Below are positions 23,584-32,449 of a stretch of DNA of 33,773 bases, one piece after another (positions within the stretch are counted from its first letter, which is position 1; the number at the start of each line of letters is the position of its first letter). The notes beneath the pieces were generated by a model. It was not told the DNA's origin. It did not search any database and saw nothing but the letters and a program-made list of their open reading frames with translations. The position numbers and the translations under genes are program-made. This DNA comes from an uncultured Oscillospiraceae bacterium (lineage in GTDB: Bacteria > Bacillota > Clostridia > Oscillospirales > Acutalibacteraceae), in contig URCA01000039.1 in the NCBI GenBank assembly GCA_900546265.1, positions 1 to 33,773 on the forward strand, in the 5' to 3' direction.

Positions 23584-23691
23584 CAACTGAAACGCTATGC
23601 GTTTTCTCTCGGGAAGAATTCCCGGCATCGGGAATTCTTCGGGAATGCTGAAGCGAGCAGCGACAACTGAAACGCTATGCATTTCAGTTGT
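23584..23691. repeat. Repeat cluster between parE and parC
   Basis: CAACTGAAACGCTATGC occurs twice, at 23584-23600 and 23664-23680, 80 bp apart. Between them is a perfect 12-bp inverted repeat with a GCAT loop: GAAGAATTCCCG (23613-23624) and CGGGAATTCTTC (23629-23640). The second copy is itself part of a hairpin, ACAACTGAAA (23663-23672) with TTTCAGTTGT (23682-23691), which reaches the parE stop codon. It resembles a REP- or MITE-like unit. Confidence 0.7.
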
Positions 23692-25673
23692 CAGCTGACA
23701 TCCACCATCTCGAGATAGAGACTGCCACGCTCGGCGATGAAGTCCTTCCGGCCGCTGAGGTTGTCCCCCAGCAGAATGTCGAACATGCGCGCCGTATCCT
23801 CCGCGTCGGCGGGAGTGACCTGCACCAGGCGGCGGGTGGCGGGATTCATGGTGGTCAGGGACATCATATCGGGATCGTTCTCGCCCAGGCCCTTGGAGCG
23901 CTGGATGGTGTACTTCTTCCCTTCCAGTCCGGCGAGGACCTCCGTCTTCTCCCGGTCGTCGTAAGCGAAGTAGGTATCGTCCTTGCAGGTGATTTCATAC
24001 AAGGGGGTTTCGGCGATGAAGACCCGGCCCTTCTCAATGAGGGTGGGGGTCAGGCGGTAGAGCATGGTGAGGATAAGGGTGCGGATCTGGAAGCCGTCCA
24101 CGTCGGCATCGGTGCAGATGATGACCTTGTTGAACCGCAGAAGGCTCAAATCGAAGGTGGCCAGATCCTTGTTGGCCTTGCTCTTGACCTCCACGCCGCA
24201 GCCCATGACCTTGAGCAGGTCGGTGATGATCTCGTTCTTGAAAATCTTATCGTACTCCGCTTTCAGGCAGTTGAGCGTTTTGCCCCTCACGGGGATGATG
24301 GCCTGGAAATCAGGGTTACGGGCCTGGACGCAGGAGCCCATGGCGGACTTCCCCTCCACGATGAACAGCTCCCGCTCCTCCACATTCCGGCTGCGGCAGT
24401 CCACGAAGCTCTGCACCCGGGAGGTCAGGTCGTTACCGCTCTGCAGGGTTTTCTTCAGGTTCAGGCGGGTGGTTTCCGCCTTCTCCCGGCTGCGCTTGTT
24501 GATGAGCACCTGCTCGGCCAGCTTGTCCGCCTCGGCCTTATTTTCCAGGAAATACACCTCCAGGTTGTGCCGCAGGAAATCGGCCATGGCCTCCTGGATG
24601 AACTTGTTGGTGATGGCCTTCTTGGTCTGGTTCTCATAGGAGGTCTGGGTCGAGAAGGAGGAGGAAACCAGCACCAAGCAGTCCTGGATGTCCTGAAAGC
24701 TGATTTTGCTCTCGTTCTTCAGGTACCGGCCATTCTGCTTGAGATAGGCGTCCACCTGGGAAACGAAGGCGGAACGCACCGCCTTTTCAGGTGCGCCGCC
24801 ATGCTCGAGCCAGCTGGAATTGTGGTAGTATTCCAGTAGGTTGTGCTTGTTGGAGAAGCAGAGGGCCACGTTCAGCTTGACCTTGTACTCCGGCTTGTCC
24901 GCCCGGTCGCGGCCACGGCGCTCCGCCGACCAGACCTGCACGTCGGTGAGGGTCTCCTCGCCCGTCAGTTCCCGCACATAGTCGGCGATGCCGTTTTCAT
25001 AGACGAACTCCTCGGTGTCGAAGCCGCGGCCGTTCTGCGACCGGAGAACGAACACCAGGCCCTGGTTGACGATAGCCTGCCGGCGCAGAGTATCCCGGAA
25101 ATACTCGACCGGCACCGCGATATCGGTGAACACCTGCAAATCTGGCTTCCAGCGGATGACGGTGCCGGTGTCCCGCTTGGCGTACGGCTCCTTTTGCAGG
25201 CCGCCCACGTTCTCGCCCCGCTCGAAATGCAGGGTGTATTTATACCCGTCCCGGCGCACCTCCACGTCCATGTATTCGGAGGAATACTGAGTGGCGCAGG
25301 CGCCCAGACCATTGAGGCCCAGGGAAAACTCATAGCTTTCCGCCTCGTTGGTGTTGTATTTGCCGCCGGCGTACAGCTCGCAGAAAATCAGCTCCCAGTT
25401 GAACCGCTGCTCCTTCTGGTTGTAGTCCACCGGCATCCCGCGGCCGAAGTCCTGCACCTCGATGGAGCCGTCCTCGTACCGGGTGGTCACGATGCGGCTG
25501 CCGTAGCCCTCCCGGGCCTCATCGATGGAGTTGGACAGAATCTCGAACACAGCGTGCTCGCAGCCCTCCAGACCGTCAGATCCGAAGATAACACCCGGGC
25601 GCTTGCGCACACGGTCGGCCCCTTTCAGGGAGGTGATGCTGTCGTTGCCGTAGGCGGGCTTTTTCGTTGCCAT
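23691..25673 (-). CDS. parE: DNA topoisomerase IV subunit B (ParE-like)
   Basis: The 660-residue ATPase subunit partner of ParC. The GHKL ATP-binding domain shows the Asn box in FEILSNSIDEAREG, the DFGRGMPVD motif, and the GLNGLGACATQYSS glycine loop. A transducer domain follows with the QTKKAITNK lysine loop, and the TOPRIM domain has IVEGKSAMGS and the metal-binding ICTDADVDG, ending in IQRSKGLGEND. All key residues appear present. I chose ATG 25673 (MATKKPAYGND), with AGG six bases upstream; longer frames run into the promoter. Parts of the family are annotated as gyrB; the paired ParC-like gene supports topoisomerase IV. Confidence 0.93.
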   Translation of the reverse strand: MATKKPAYGNDSITSLKGADRVRKRPGVIFGSDGLEGCEHAVFEILSNSIDEAREGYGSRIVTTRYEDGSIEVQDFGRGMPVDYNQKEQRFNWELIFCELYAGGKYNTNEAESYEFSLGLNGLGACATQYSSEYMDVEVRRDGYKYTLHFERGENVGGLQKEPYAKRDTGTVIRWKPDLQVFTDIAVPVEYFRDTLRRQAIVNQGLVFVLRSQNGRGFDTEEFVYENGIADYVRELTGEETLTDVQVWSAERRGRDRADKPEYKVKLNVALCFSNKHNLLEYYHNSSWLEHGGAPEKAVRSAFVSQVDAYLKQNGRYLKNESKISFQDIQDCLVLVSSSFSTQTSYENQTKKAITNKFIQEAMADFLRHNLEVYFLENKAEADKLAEQVLINKRSREKAETTRLNLKKTLQSGNDLTSRVQSFVDCRSRNVEERELFIVEGKSAMGSCVQARNPDFQAIIPVRGKTLNCLKAEYDKIFKNEIITDLLKVMGCGVEVKSKANKDLATFDLSLLRFNKVIICTDADVDGFQIRTLILTMLYRLTPTLIEKGRVFIAETPLYEITCKDDTYFAYDDREKTEVLAGLEGKKYTIQRSKGLGENDPDMMSLTTMNPATRRLVQVTPADAEDTARMFDILLGDNLSGRKDFIAERGSLYLEMVDVS

Positions 25674-25757
25674 GGGTTTCCTCATTCCTTCTAGTGAATT
25701 CGCAGCGTCCCGTAAAAAAGTGTTCCCGGCACGACGACCGGGAAACGTCAACATCCT

Positions 25758-25787
25758 ATTTTACCCCATATCTTGTGTGTCTGTCAA
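25758..25787 (-). promoter_or_regulatory. Sigma-A promoter of parE-parC
   Basis: TTGACA (25782-25787) and TAAAAT (25758-25763) with an 18-bp spacer on the minus strand, 85 nt before the parE ATG. Confidence 0.8.
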
Positions 25788-25814
25788 GGGCTGCCGCCCA
25801 TACCGAGGGCAACT

Positions 25815-25967
25815 TCAAAGAAGCCGGATCTCCTCTTCCCGTTTCCGGCGAAGGGCCTCCCGCTCCTCGTCGGACAGGGCCGCCTCCTTCTCCGGGTCCC
25901 GCAGGGTGAACAGGCTATCCACCAGGGCGCGGAGATCCTCGCCGTTGCCGATAATCAGGTTGGCCAT
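25815..25967 (-). CDS. Small hypothetical protein (50 aa)
   Basis: The frame ATG 25967 to stop 25815 encodes MANLIIGNGEDLRALVDSLF and then a highly charged helical tail rich in Glu and Arg. No membrane segment. The ribosome site is weak (AGAGAG). It fills the gap between the tRNA terminator and the parE promoter on the same strand. I do not recognise it; its amphipathic, charged make-up argues for a real small protein more than a random frame. Confidence 0.5.
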   Translation of the reverse strand: MANLIIGNGEDLRALVDSLFTLRDPEKEAALSDEEREALRRKREEEIRLL

Positions 25968-26063
25968 GAGTTTTCTCTCTTTTCTGTACAATGTGAAAAT
26001 TAGCTTACGGGTGCCAAACATGTTCACCTCTGAAAATTGATAACGATATTGCAGTCGGTTCCT

Positions 26064-26102
26064 AAAGAAAAAATCCAACAGCCCTTAGGCTGTTGGATTT
26101 TT

Positions 26103-26103
<1 letters not shown>
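26064..26103 (-). terminator. Terminator after tRNA-Ala
   Basis: AAATCCAACAGCC (26071-26083) pairs with GGCTGTTGGATTT (26088-26100) around CTTA; on the minus strand the stem is followed by TTTTTTCTTT. The left T-run pairs into the stem base, giving a strong hairpin. Confidence 0.92.
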
Positions 26104-26178
<75 letters not shown>

Positions 26179-26231
26179 ATATGTTGTGGTTTTCAGGTCA
26201 CTTTTGTGAACCTGTCCAACCGACGTGTTAT

Positions 26232-26260
26232 AGGATAGCATACAGCCGGCACAATGTCAA
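26232..26260 (-). promoter_or_regulatory. Promoter of tRNA-Ala
   Basis: TTGACA (26255-26260), 17-bp spacer, TATCCT (26232-26237) on the minus strand, 54 bp before the mature tRNA 5' end. Confidence 0.83.
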
Positions 26261-26290
26261 GCGCTTTTTTATCTTTTTTTCAAAATTTCT

Positions 26291-26476
26291 CTATGTCTCC
26301 CGCGCCCGGCGGCCCCGGGGCTTCAGAAGCCAATCCACCCCATCCGAAACCATTTGCAGCAGGAGGAAAACCAGCCCCGCCAGCCCCACCAGCAGGATGG
26401 ACAGGGCGGTGCCGCCCCACAGGCAAAGCAGCCGCCCGGCCTTCTGCAAAAATTCCAAGATCATCATACCAACCAT
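26291..26476 (-). CDS. Possible small membrane protein
   Basis: From ATG 26476 the frame encodes 61 residues: a short amphipathic start (MVGMMILEFLQKAGRLL), one long hydrophobic helix (GGTALSILLVGLAGLVFLLL in pieces) and a basic tail (KPRGRRARET), as expected for a one-span protein with its C-terminus inside. No good ribosome site is seen, ATG 26467 is an alternative, and the open frame extends to 26563. It follows the Bce permease on the same strand. No family is recognised. Confidence 0.45.
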   Translation of the reverse strand: MVGMMILEFLQKAGRLLCLWGGTALSILLVGLAGLVFLLLQMVSDGVDWLLKPRGRRARET

Positions 26477-26585
26477 CCATTCTTTCGCAAAACCGGAAAT
26501 TTGAACGGTTTCGGCTGTTCCAACCGGAAAGGACAAACTCCCGCGTGACGTCCGACGGTTCACGCCCCGGCCCGCCGCGGCGCTT

Positions 26586-28559
26586 TTATTGCACCAGCCG
26601 AAAATAGGTCCGGGCGGTCAGGGTGTAAACCAGAAAATACAGGCCGGCGAACAGCAGCAGCGTCACGCCGGTGCAGGTGACAATCAGGGCCGTGTTGGTC
26701 AGGGCGAAGGCCCCCAGCATCTTGACCATCACCTTGAGCGCCATGACGATGTGCAGCGCGGCGGCGGCCAGCGGCAGGAAAAACACCAGGCGAATCTGCT
26801 TCATAATCGTCCGGTGCACCTCCTTGCGGGACATGCCCACCTTCTGCATGATGGCAAACCGGTCGTGATCGTCGTAGCCCTCGGAAATCTGCTTATAGTA
26901 TATGATAAGCACCGCCGCCATCATGAACAGCAGGCCGAGAAAAATCCCGATGAACAAAAAGCCGCCGAAGGAGGCGTACCAGCTGGTCTTGGCCAGATAC
27001 TGGCTGTCGGAGCGCAGGCCGGGGATGGTGTCCTGCGCGTCCTTCACCGCCTGGGAAAACGCCGCGGCGGCCTCTTCCCCGCCGGTGATGTTGAAGGACT
27101 GCTCGTAGATGATCGTCTGATTCTCCATGTCCAGGATTTCCGCCAGATGGAGCATCACCTCCTTGTCCCGACAGACCAGATGCACGGTCGGCTGGGCCGG
27201 ATCCTTCCGCTTGGGGGCCAGCGGCAGGTCGTCCAGCTCCGCCTTTACCCGCAGCGAAACATCATCCAGAAGCAGCGTATCCGCGCCGAAGGCGGTCATG
27301 GTGTCGGTATACACCAGCACCTCGTCCTCCTCCAGAGAGACCTCCTTCCCCGTCATGCGGGTATAGCTCTCCAGCGGCATCACGCGGATCACGGCGATGT
27401 CGGCCGGCGTGGCGTTCATCCCCTCGGGCACCGCGCTGGTAAACCCGTTCCCGTCCCGGAAGGCGGCGATATAGGGAATAGTGCTGTAGCCGTACCGGAC
27501 GGGAATCGTCACCTCGTTCTCCCGCGCCAGGCGGGTCAGCAGCTCGTCTGTGGCCTGGATGGCCTCCGGCGTGTCGGGGCAGGACACCGACATGTCCAGC
27601 GGGTACCGGTTGCGCAGGATGTCATTCTGCCCGATATACAAGGACACGGTGGTGGAAACGGTCACCAGCACCATGGTGGACAGGATACAGATGTTGGCCA
27701 GCCCCACCGCGTTCTGCTTCATCCGATAGAGCATGCCCGACACGGCGATGAAGTTCCCCGGCTTATAGTAAAAACTCTTTTTGCGCTTCAGGGCCTTGAG
27801 CAGCGCGATGCTCCCGGCGGTGAACAGGCAGTAGGTGCCGATGATGACCAGAATCACCGCCACAAAGAAAAGCAGCAGCGCGTCCAGCGGGGATTTGACG
27901 GTCAGCGCGATAAAATACCCGCCGCCCAGGGACAGCAGCCCGATGATCAGCAGGGGCCACTTGACCCGGGGTTCCTTCTCACCCTGCTGGCCGCCGTGCA
28001 GCAGGTTGATGGGGTCGGCCAGGTGAATCTGCCGCAGATTGGTCAGCAGGGTCAGCGCGAACACGGCGGCGAACAGCGCCGCCGTCACGAGCAGGCTGTC
28101 CGGCGTCACCGTATAGACGATGGGTGTGGTGAACTGCAGGATATTCATCAACAGCATGAACAGCAGCTTGCCGATAAGTAAGCCGCCCGCCAGCCCTAGA
28201 AGCAGGCTGACCGCCGCGGTGAACAGCGTCTCGTAAAACAGCACCCGGGCGATGTGCTTTTTCTCCATGCCCAGGATGCTGTACAGCCCCAGCTCCTTCT
28301 TGCGCCGCTTGATGAGAAAGCCGTTGGTGTAAAACAGCAGGATGGCGGAGAACAGCCCCACCACGATGACCCCGAGATTCAGAATCAACTTCAAGCTGCT
28401 CGCCCCGGGCATCTGCGCGAGCCCCGGGTTGGCGGCCAGAGCGTGCATGGTGTAGAAGGTCAGCACCGAACAGACGCTGGTGAGCATATAGGGAAAATAG
28501 GTGCTGCCGTTTTTCTTCAGGTTGGTGGCGGCCAGACGGGGATAGAATACCTTAGCCAA
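26586..28559 (-). CDS. BceB-like ABC transporter permease (FtsX family)
   Basis: About 657 residues. Topology fits BceB: helix 1 near 25-45, an FtsX-like domain with three helices (about 55-180), further helices to about 310, a large extracellular domain of about 200 residues (roughly 315-515), and three final helices forming a second FtsX domain. The family-like start VFYPRLAATNLKKN and MQKVGMSRKEVHR near the second FtsX domain are recognisable. BceAB transporters remove cell-wall-active peptides such as bacitracin from their lipid targets and act as sensor for the linked kinase. The start is uncertain: TTG 28559 has a G-rich ribosome site at good distance and overlaps the ATPase stop by 8 nt; GTG 28568 is the alternative. 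Confidence 0.92.
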   Translation of the reverse strand: MAKVFYPRLAATNLKKNGSTYFPYMLTSVCSVLTFYTMHALAANPGLAQMPGASSLKLILNLGVIVVGLFSAILLFYTNGFLIKRRKKELGLYSILGMEKKHIARVLFYETLFTAAVSLLLGLAGGLLIGKLLFMLLMNILQFTTPIVYTVTPDSLLVTAALFAAVFALTLLTNLRQIHLADPINLLHGGQQGEKEPRVKWPLLIIGLLSLGGGYFIALTVKSPLDALLLFFVAVILVIIGTYCLFTAGSIALLKALKRKKSFYYKPGNFIAVSGMLYRMKQNAVGLANICILSTMVLVTVSTTVSLYIGQNDILRNRYPLDMSVSCPDTPEAIQATDELLTRLARENEVTIPVRYGYSTIPYIAAFRDGNGFTSAVPEGMNATPADIAVIRVMPLESYTRMTGKEVSLEEDEVLVYTDTMTAFGADTLLLDDVSLRVKAELDDLPLAPKRKDPAQPTVHLVCRDKEVMLHLAEILDMENQTIIYEQSFNITGGEEAAAAFSQAVKDAQDTIPGLRSDSQYLAKTSWYASFGGFLFIGIFLGLLFMMAAVLIIYYKQISEGYDDHDRFAIMQKVGMSRKEVHRTIMKQIRLVFFLPLAAAALHIVMALKVMVKMLGAFALTNTALIVTCTGVTLLLFAGLYFLVYTLTARTYFRLVQ

Positions 28560-29319
28560 CCTCCCCACCCCCCGTAGCCAGCACCGTGAGGGTGTCCGCG
28601 ATTTTCTGATACAGCTCGTCGCCCGACATCCCGCCGCGGTAGAGCTGGTGGAACACCTCGCCGTCCTTGATGAACAGCACCCGGCCCGCGTGACTGGCCG
28701 CCTGGGTGCTGTGGGTGACCATCAGGATGGTCTGCCCCTGCCGGTTGATATCGGAAAACAGCCGCAGCAGCTGGGTGGCCGCCTTGGAGTCCAGGGCGCC
28801 GGTGGGCTCGTCGGCCAGCACCAGGCGGGGCTGGGTGATCAGCGCCCGGGCCACCGCCGCCCGCTGCTTCTGCCCGCCCGAAATCTCATAGGGGTATTTC
28901 CCCAGCAGCTCGGTAATGCCCAGCAGCTTCGCCAGCGGATCCAGCCGGCGCTTCATCTCGGGATAGGGCTTACCGGAAAGCACCAAGGGCAGAAAAATGT
29001 TGTCCTGCACCGAGAAGGTGTCTAACAGATTGAAATCTTGGAAAACGAAGCCCAGATGCTCCCGCCGGAAGGCGGAAATGTCCTTGTCCTTGATTTTTGT
29101 CAGATTCTTGCCTTCCAGCAGCACCTCGCCGCTGGTCGGCTTATCCAGGGAAGCCAGGATGTTCAACAGGGTGGTCTTGCCGGAGCCCGACTCGCCCATG
29201 ATGGCCACGTATTCCCCCTCCTCCACCGAGAAGGAAACGTTGGACAGCGCCTGCACCTGGTTGCCGCCGAAGCGGGTGGTGTATACCTTTTTCAAATTCT
29301 TGACTTCTAAAAGCGCCAT
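28552..29319 (-). CDS. BceA-like ABC transporter ATPase
   Basis: The 255-residue ATPase has Walker A GESGSGKT at 42-49, Q-loop glutamine in FVFQDFNLLD at 94, signature ISGGQKQR from 146, Walker B LVLADEPTGALD from 166, and the switch His in MVTHST. The MacB/LolD/BceA-type sequence and its place before a large FtsX permease mark it as BceA. ATG 29319 follows CGAGG by ten bases. The gene has its own regulated promoter region, so it can be induced apart from the two-component genes. Confidence 0.95.
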   Translation of the reverse strand: MALLEVKNLKKVYTTRFGGNQVQALSNVSFSVEEGEYVAIMGESGSGKTTLLNILASLDKPTSGEVLLEGKNLTKIKDKDISAFRREHLGFVFQDFNLLDTFSVQDNIFLPLVLSGKPYPEMKRRLDPLAKLLGITELLGKYPYEISGGQKQRAAVARALITQPRLVLADEPTGALDSKAATQLLRLFSDINRQGQTILMVTHSTQAASHAGRVLFIKDGEVFHQLYRGGMSGDELYQKIADTLTVLATGGGEVG

Positions 29320-29356
29320 ACGGGTAAACCTCGTTTCTGTTATGAAGTATGCTTCT

Positions 29357-29428
29357 AGTATAAAGAAAAAAACGAGGCGCCGCCATCGCTTTGGCTTACA
29401 ATCCCGTCCTCAACCTTACAATCCTGTC
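29357..29428 (-). promoter_or_regulatory. Bce-type promoter with direct-repeat regulator site
   Basis: On the minus strand GACAGGATTGTAAG (29415-29428) and GACGGGATTGTAAG (29395-29408) form a 14-bp direct repeat with a 20-bp period, one mismatch. A TATACT -10 (29357-29362) follows, but the -35 position (29380-29385, TGGCGG) is poor. The repeat ends about 10 bp upstream of that -35, the usual place for an OmpR/PhoB-type activator. The response regulator encoded upstream is the natural candidate. Confidence 0.65.
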
Positions 29429-30431
29429 ACTGCAGCTCAATTTTCTGGGAGGCCAGCCCCACCCGCACCCGCGTGCCCTGTCCCGGCCGGGATTCGATGG
29501 CAATGGTGTGGGACAGGCGGGAGAGGATTCGCCGGCAGAGGTACAGGCCGATGCCGGTGGACTTCTTGTCCATCCGCCCGTTGAAGCCGGTGAACCCCCG
29601 CTCGAAAATCCGGGGGATGTCCTCCGCCCGGATGCCGATGCCGGTGTCCTCGATGACCAGGGTCTTGTCCTCCTCCAGGTACAGGGCGATCCGCCCGCTC
29701 GGCGGCGTGTATTTCAGCGCGTTGGACAAAAGCTGCTCCACCACGAAGGTCAGCCGTTTTTCATCGGTGAGCACCGTCGCCCCCGTCCCGTCAAACTCCA
29801 GGGAAATCCGCCGCCGGATGAAGGGGGTGGCCATTTTCTTGAGCGCCTGGCGGAGAATCCCGTCCAGGGAGCAGGACTCCAGCTGCAAATCGGAACTCAG
29901 GCTCTCCAGCCGCTGATACTGCAGCGCCATGTCGGCGTACTGCTCGATCTTAAACAGCTCCTGCTCCAGCTCGCCGGTGCGCGTCTCCTCCTCCTGGAGC
30001 AGCAGCCGCATGGCGGCGATGGGGGTCTTGATTTGATGGGTCCACAGGGTGTAGTAATCCATCCGCTCGCTCAGCCGGCTGTCCGCCTCGCTGACCAGGG
30101 CGGCGTTTTGCTGCGAGAGCGCGGCGGCCAGCTCCTGATAGTCCCGCTCGAGCAGATCCCCAGCCTCAGGCAGACGATCCAGGGTTACCCCCGCCGCCTC
30201 GATTTGGCAGCGCAGCGCCATGTGACGCCGACGGTATTTGAGAAAATCCGCCACGCCGATCCCGGCCCCCAGCGCCGCTGTCAGCAGCCCGGCGTACAGC
30301 ACCGGCTCCAGCGGCTCGTGATACAGCAGATACACGGCGGCGTATATCCCGCTGAACGCCGCGAACGCCAGCAGCACCCGCCACCGCGCTAGGAAATAGG
30401 CGGGCAGCAGCTTGGTCCGTTCCATACGCAT
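29427..30431 (-). CDS. BceS-like sensor histidine kinase
   Basis: A 334-residue kinase of the intramembrane-sensing type: two helices close together (about 18-36 and 42-64) with almost no outside loop, so it probably reads the state of the BceAB transporter and not a ligand. The phosphorylated His is H132 in THQIKTP. The ATPase domain has the N box around N237 (LLSNALKYTP), DTGIGI at 262-267 and STGIGLYL at 291-298. ATG 30431 follows AGGAGG; ATG 30425 and a GTG overlapping the regulator stop are alternatives. The 3' end overlaps the regulator site of the transporter promoter. Confidence 0.93.
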   Translation of the reverse strand: MRMERTKLLPAYFLARWRVLLAFAAFSGIYAAVYLLYHEPLEPVLYAGLLTAALGAGIGVADFLKYRRRHMALRCQIEAAGVTLDRLPEAGDLLERDYQELAAALSQQNAALVSEADSRLSERMDYYTLWTHQIKTPIAAMRLLLQEEETRTGELEQELFKIEQYADMALQYQRLESLSSDLQLESCSLDGILRQALKKMATPFIRRRISLEFDGTGATVLTDEKRLTFVVEQLLSNALKYTPPSGRIALYLEEDKTLVIEDTGIGIRAEDIPRIFERGFTGFNGRMDKKSTGIGLYLCRRILSRLSHTIAIESRPGQGTRVRVGLASQKIELQ

Positions 30432-30451
30432 TTCCCCTCCTTGCCGGGCCG

Positions 30452-31144
30452 TCACGCCTCTACCAGATAGCCCAGGCCTTTTTTGGTTACGATGAAATCC
30501 TCCAGCCCCATCTCCTCCAGCTTTTTGCGCAGCCGGGCCACGTTGACGGTCAGAGTGTTGTCATCGATAAAGCTCTCGCTCTCCCACAGATGCTTCATGA
30601 GAAGCTCCCGGGACAGCACCCGCCCCTTGTTCTCCATCAGCAGCTGCAGGATTTTATACTCGTTGCGGGTCAGCTCGACCCGCTTGTCCCGATAGGTGAG
30701 AACCGGATCCCCCAGTCGGAGGAGCGCTCCCCGGTGCTCCAGAAAAGCCGCCTGCCCCTGAAAATCGTAGGTGCGCCGGAGCAGCGCCTGCACCTTGGCA
30801 GTCAATACCTCCAGATCGAAGGGCTTGGCGATGAAATCGTCCCCGCCCATATTCATGGCCATGACGATATTCAGGTTATCCGACGCGCTGGACAGGAAAA
30901 TAATGGGTGCCTTGGACAGCCGGCGGATTTCTTCGCACCAGTGGTACCCGTTGCAGAAGGGCAGCGAAATATCCAGCAGCACCAGATGGGGCTGCACCTT
31001 CACGAAGGTGTCCAGCACCGCGCTGAAATCCTCGACAACCACCGTCTCCATCCCCCACCGGCTGAGCCTGTCGCTCACCAGCCGGGCAATGGTGTCGTCG
31101 TCCTCCACGATGAGAATGGTATACCGCGCCGTTTCCATATCCAT
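30452..31144 (-). CDS. BceR-like OmpR-family response regulator
   Basis: A 230-residue response regulator. Receiver domain: acidic pocket VEDDD at 13-17, phosphoacceptor D58 in VLLDISLP, the conserved Thr/Ser in FLSSAS and K107 in AKPFD. The winged-helix effector domain (about 130-228) has LTRNEYKILQLLMENKGRVLSRELLMKHLW and the DNTLTVNVARLRKKL recognition helix (given in pieces). ATG 31144 follows AAAGGCGGT; a start two codons later is possible. A TATACT (31187-31192) upstream could be its -10, with a poor -35. Confidence 0.95.
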   Translation of the reverse strand: MDMETARYTILIVEDDDTIARLVSDRLSRWGMETVVVEDFSAVLDTFVKVQPHLVLLDISLPFCNGYHWCEEIRRLSKAPIIFLSSASDNLNIVMAMNMGGDDFIAKPFDLEVLTAKVQALLRRTYDFQGQAAFLEHRGALLRLGDPVLTYRDKRVELTRNEYKILQLLMENKGRVLSRELLMKHLWESESFIDDNTLTVNVARLRKKLEEMGLEDFIVTKKGLGYLVEA

Positions 31145-31341
31145 ACCGCCTTTCTCCGGGCGGGGCTGCGCTCCCGTCCGCCACTCAGTATACCGCAAAA
31201 AAACGGCCGGCACCCGCCTCTTCACCGAATTTTAAGAAAAATTCAAGCCGTTATTCCCGTCCCGGCCATGCACCGCCGCTGTGCTTTTGAAGGGCCGCGC
31301 CTTTTTTACTCTTCGTAAGCATTATTTTACAAGTTTTTTTC

Positions 31342-31369
31342 TTGCATTCCCCCGATTCGGAGGTATACT
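31342..31369 (+). promoter_or_regulatory. Promoter of the LCP gene
   Basis: TTGCAT (31342-31347), 16-bp spacer, TATACT (31364-31369), 47 bp before the ATG. Confidence 0.7.
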
Positions 31370-31416
31370 AGAAAAGCAACAGGTAAACGCGACGTGTAAA
31401 AGGAAGGATAACCGCC

Positions 31417-32445
31417 ATGCCCAAACAAGCTCCCGTTCCGCTTCAGCCCTCCCACCGGAAAAAGAAGAAAAAGCGCCTGCCCAAGGCGATCCGCATACTG
31501 CTCGTGATGCTGCCCTGTCTGCTCATTCTGTGTGTCTGCGGCCTGGTGGTCTATGCTTTCTGGCTCAATGGGCAGCTTAAGCGCAACGCCATCCCGCAGG
31601 ACAATTCCGCCCTGGGTATCGACAGCCAGTTCAATGATGAGAAATACGACGACATCACCAATATCGCCCTGTTCGGGGTGGACACGCGGCAGGGGGAATC
31701 CTGCCGTTCGGACGCCATCATGATTCTGACCGTCGATCGCAAGAACAACAAAATGAAGGCCACCTCCCTGCTGCGGGATTCCTATGTGACCATCCAGGGG
31801 CGCAAATCCAAGGAAAAACTGGCCCACGCCTATGCCTATGGCGGCCCGGAGCTGGCCATCCAGACCATCAATCAGAATTTTGGCCTGAACGTGCGGGACT
31901 ATGTGACGGTAGATTTTGACTCCATGGCCAAGGTGGTGGACGCCATGGGCGGCGTGACCATCGATGTACAAGCCAACGAAATCAAAAGCACCAATGAAAG
32001 TATTAAGGAATACTGCAAATACTATAAAGAAACCCCTACCTATGTCAAAAAGGCGGGCGTCCAGACCCTGAACGGCATGCAGGCCTGCGGATACAGCCGG
32101 GTGCGGTATGCAGGCAACGGGGACGATCGCCAGCGCACCGACCGGCAGCGCCGCGTCATCGAGCAGGTTTTCAACAAGGCCCTAGCCATGAATCCGCTGG
32201 AATACCCCTCCATGGCCGCCAAGGTGGTGCCGCTGATGGAAACCAGTCTGTCCACCTCGAAAATCCTGGGACTCGGCACCGCCGTTCTCAAAAGCGGCAG
32301 CGCTAAGTTCGATCAGATGCGTTTCCCCATGAACGTGGATTTGATGCCGGAAACCATCAACGGCGTGTCGGTCATCACCTTTGATGAGACCGCCACCAAA
32401 CAGAAGCTGCACGATTTCCTTTTTGACGACATCACGCCACAATAA
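31417..32445 (+). CDS. LCP (LytR-CpsA-Psr) family cell-wall polymer ligase
   Basis: A 342-residue membrane-anchored protein: a very basic cytosolic start (HRKKKKKRLPK), one helix (about 26-50) and an outside LCP domain. Conserved features are LFGVDTRQGESCRSDAIMILTVD, with the Arg/Asp pair (here quoted in parts: GVDTRQ, RSDAIMI), the SLLRDSYV strand, the LNGMQACGYSRVRYAG block and the arginine cluster DRQRTDRQRRVI. LCP enzymes move teichoic acid or capsule chains from lipid carriers onto peptidoglycan. AAGGAAGG is nine bases before the ATG. It is the only large gene on the plus strand in the 3' half and forms its own unit. Confidence 0.95.
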   Translation: MPKQAPVPLQPSHRKKKKKRLPKAIRILLVMLPCLLILCVCGLVVYAFWLNGQLKRNAIPQDNSALGIDSQFNDEKYDDITNIALFGVDTRQGESCRSDAIMILTVDRKNNKMKATSLLRDSYVTIQGRKSKEKLAHAYAYGGPELAIQTINQNFGLNVRDYVTVDFDSMAKVVDAMGGVTIDVQANEIKSTNESIKEYCKYYKETPTYVKKAGVQTLNGMQACGYSRVRYAGNGDDRQRTDRQRRVIEQVFNKALAMNPLEYPSMAAKVVPLMETSLSTSKILGLGTAVLKSGSAKFDQMRFPMNVDLMPETINGVSVITFDETATKQKLHDFLFDDITPQ

Positions 32446-32449
32446 GCCA

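Noticed and set aside
26589..28181. 530-codon open frame on the plus strand
   Set aside because: Antisense to the BceB-like permease; Gln/His/Gly-rich with no family features.
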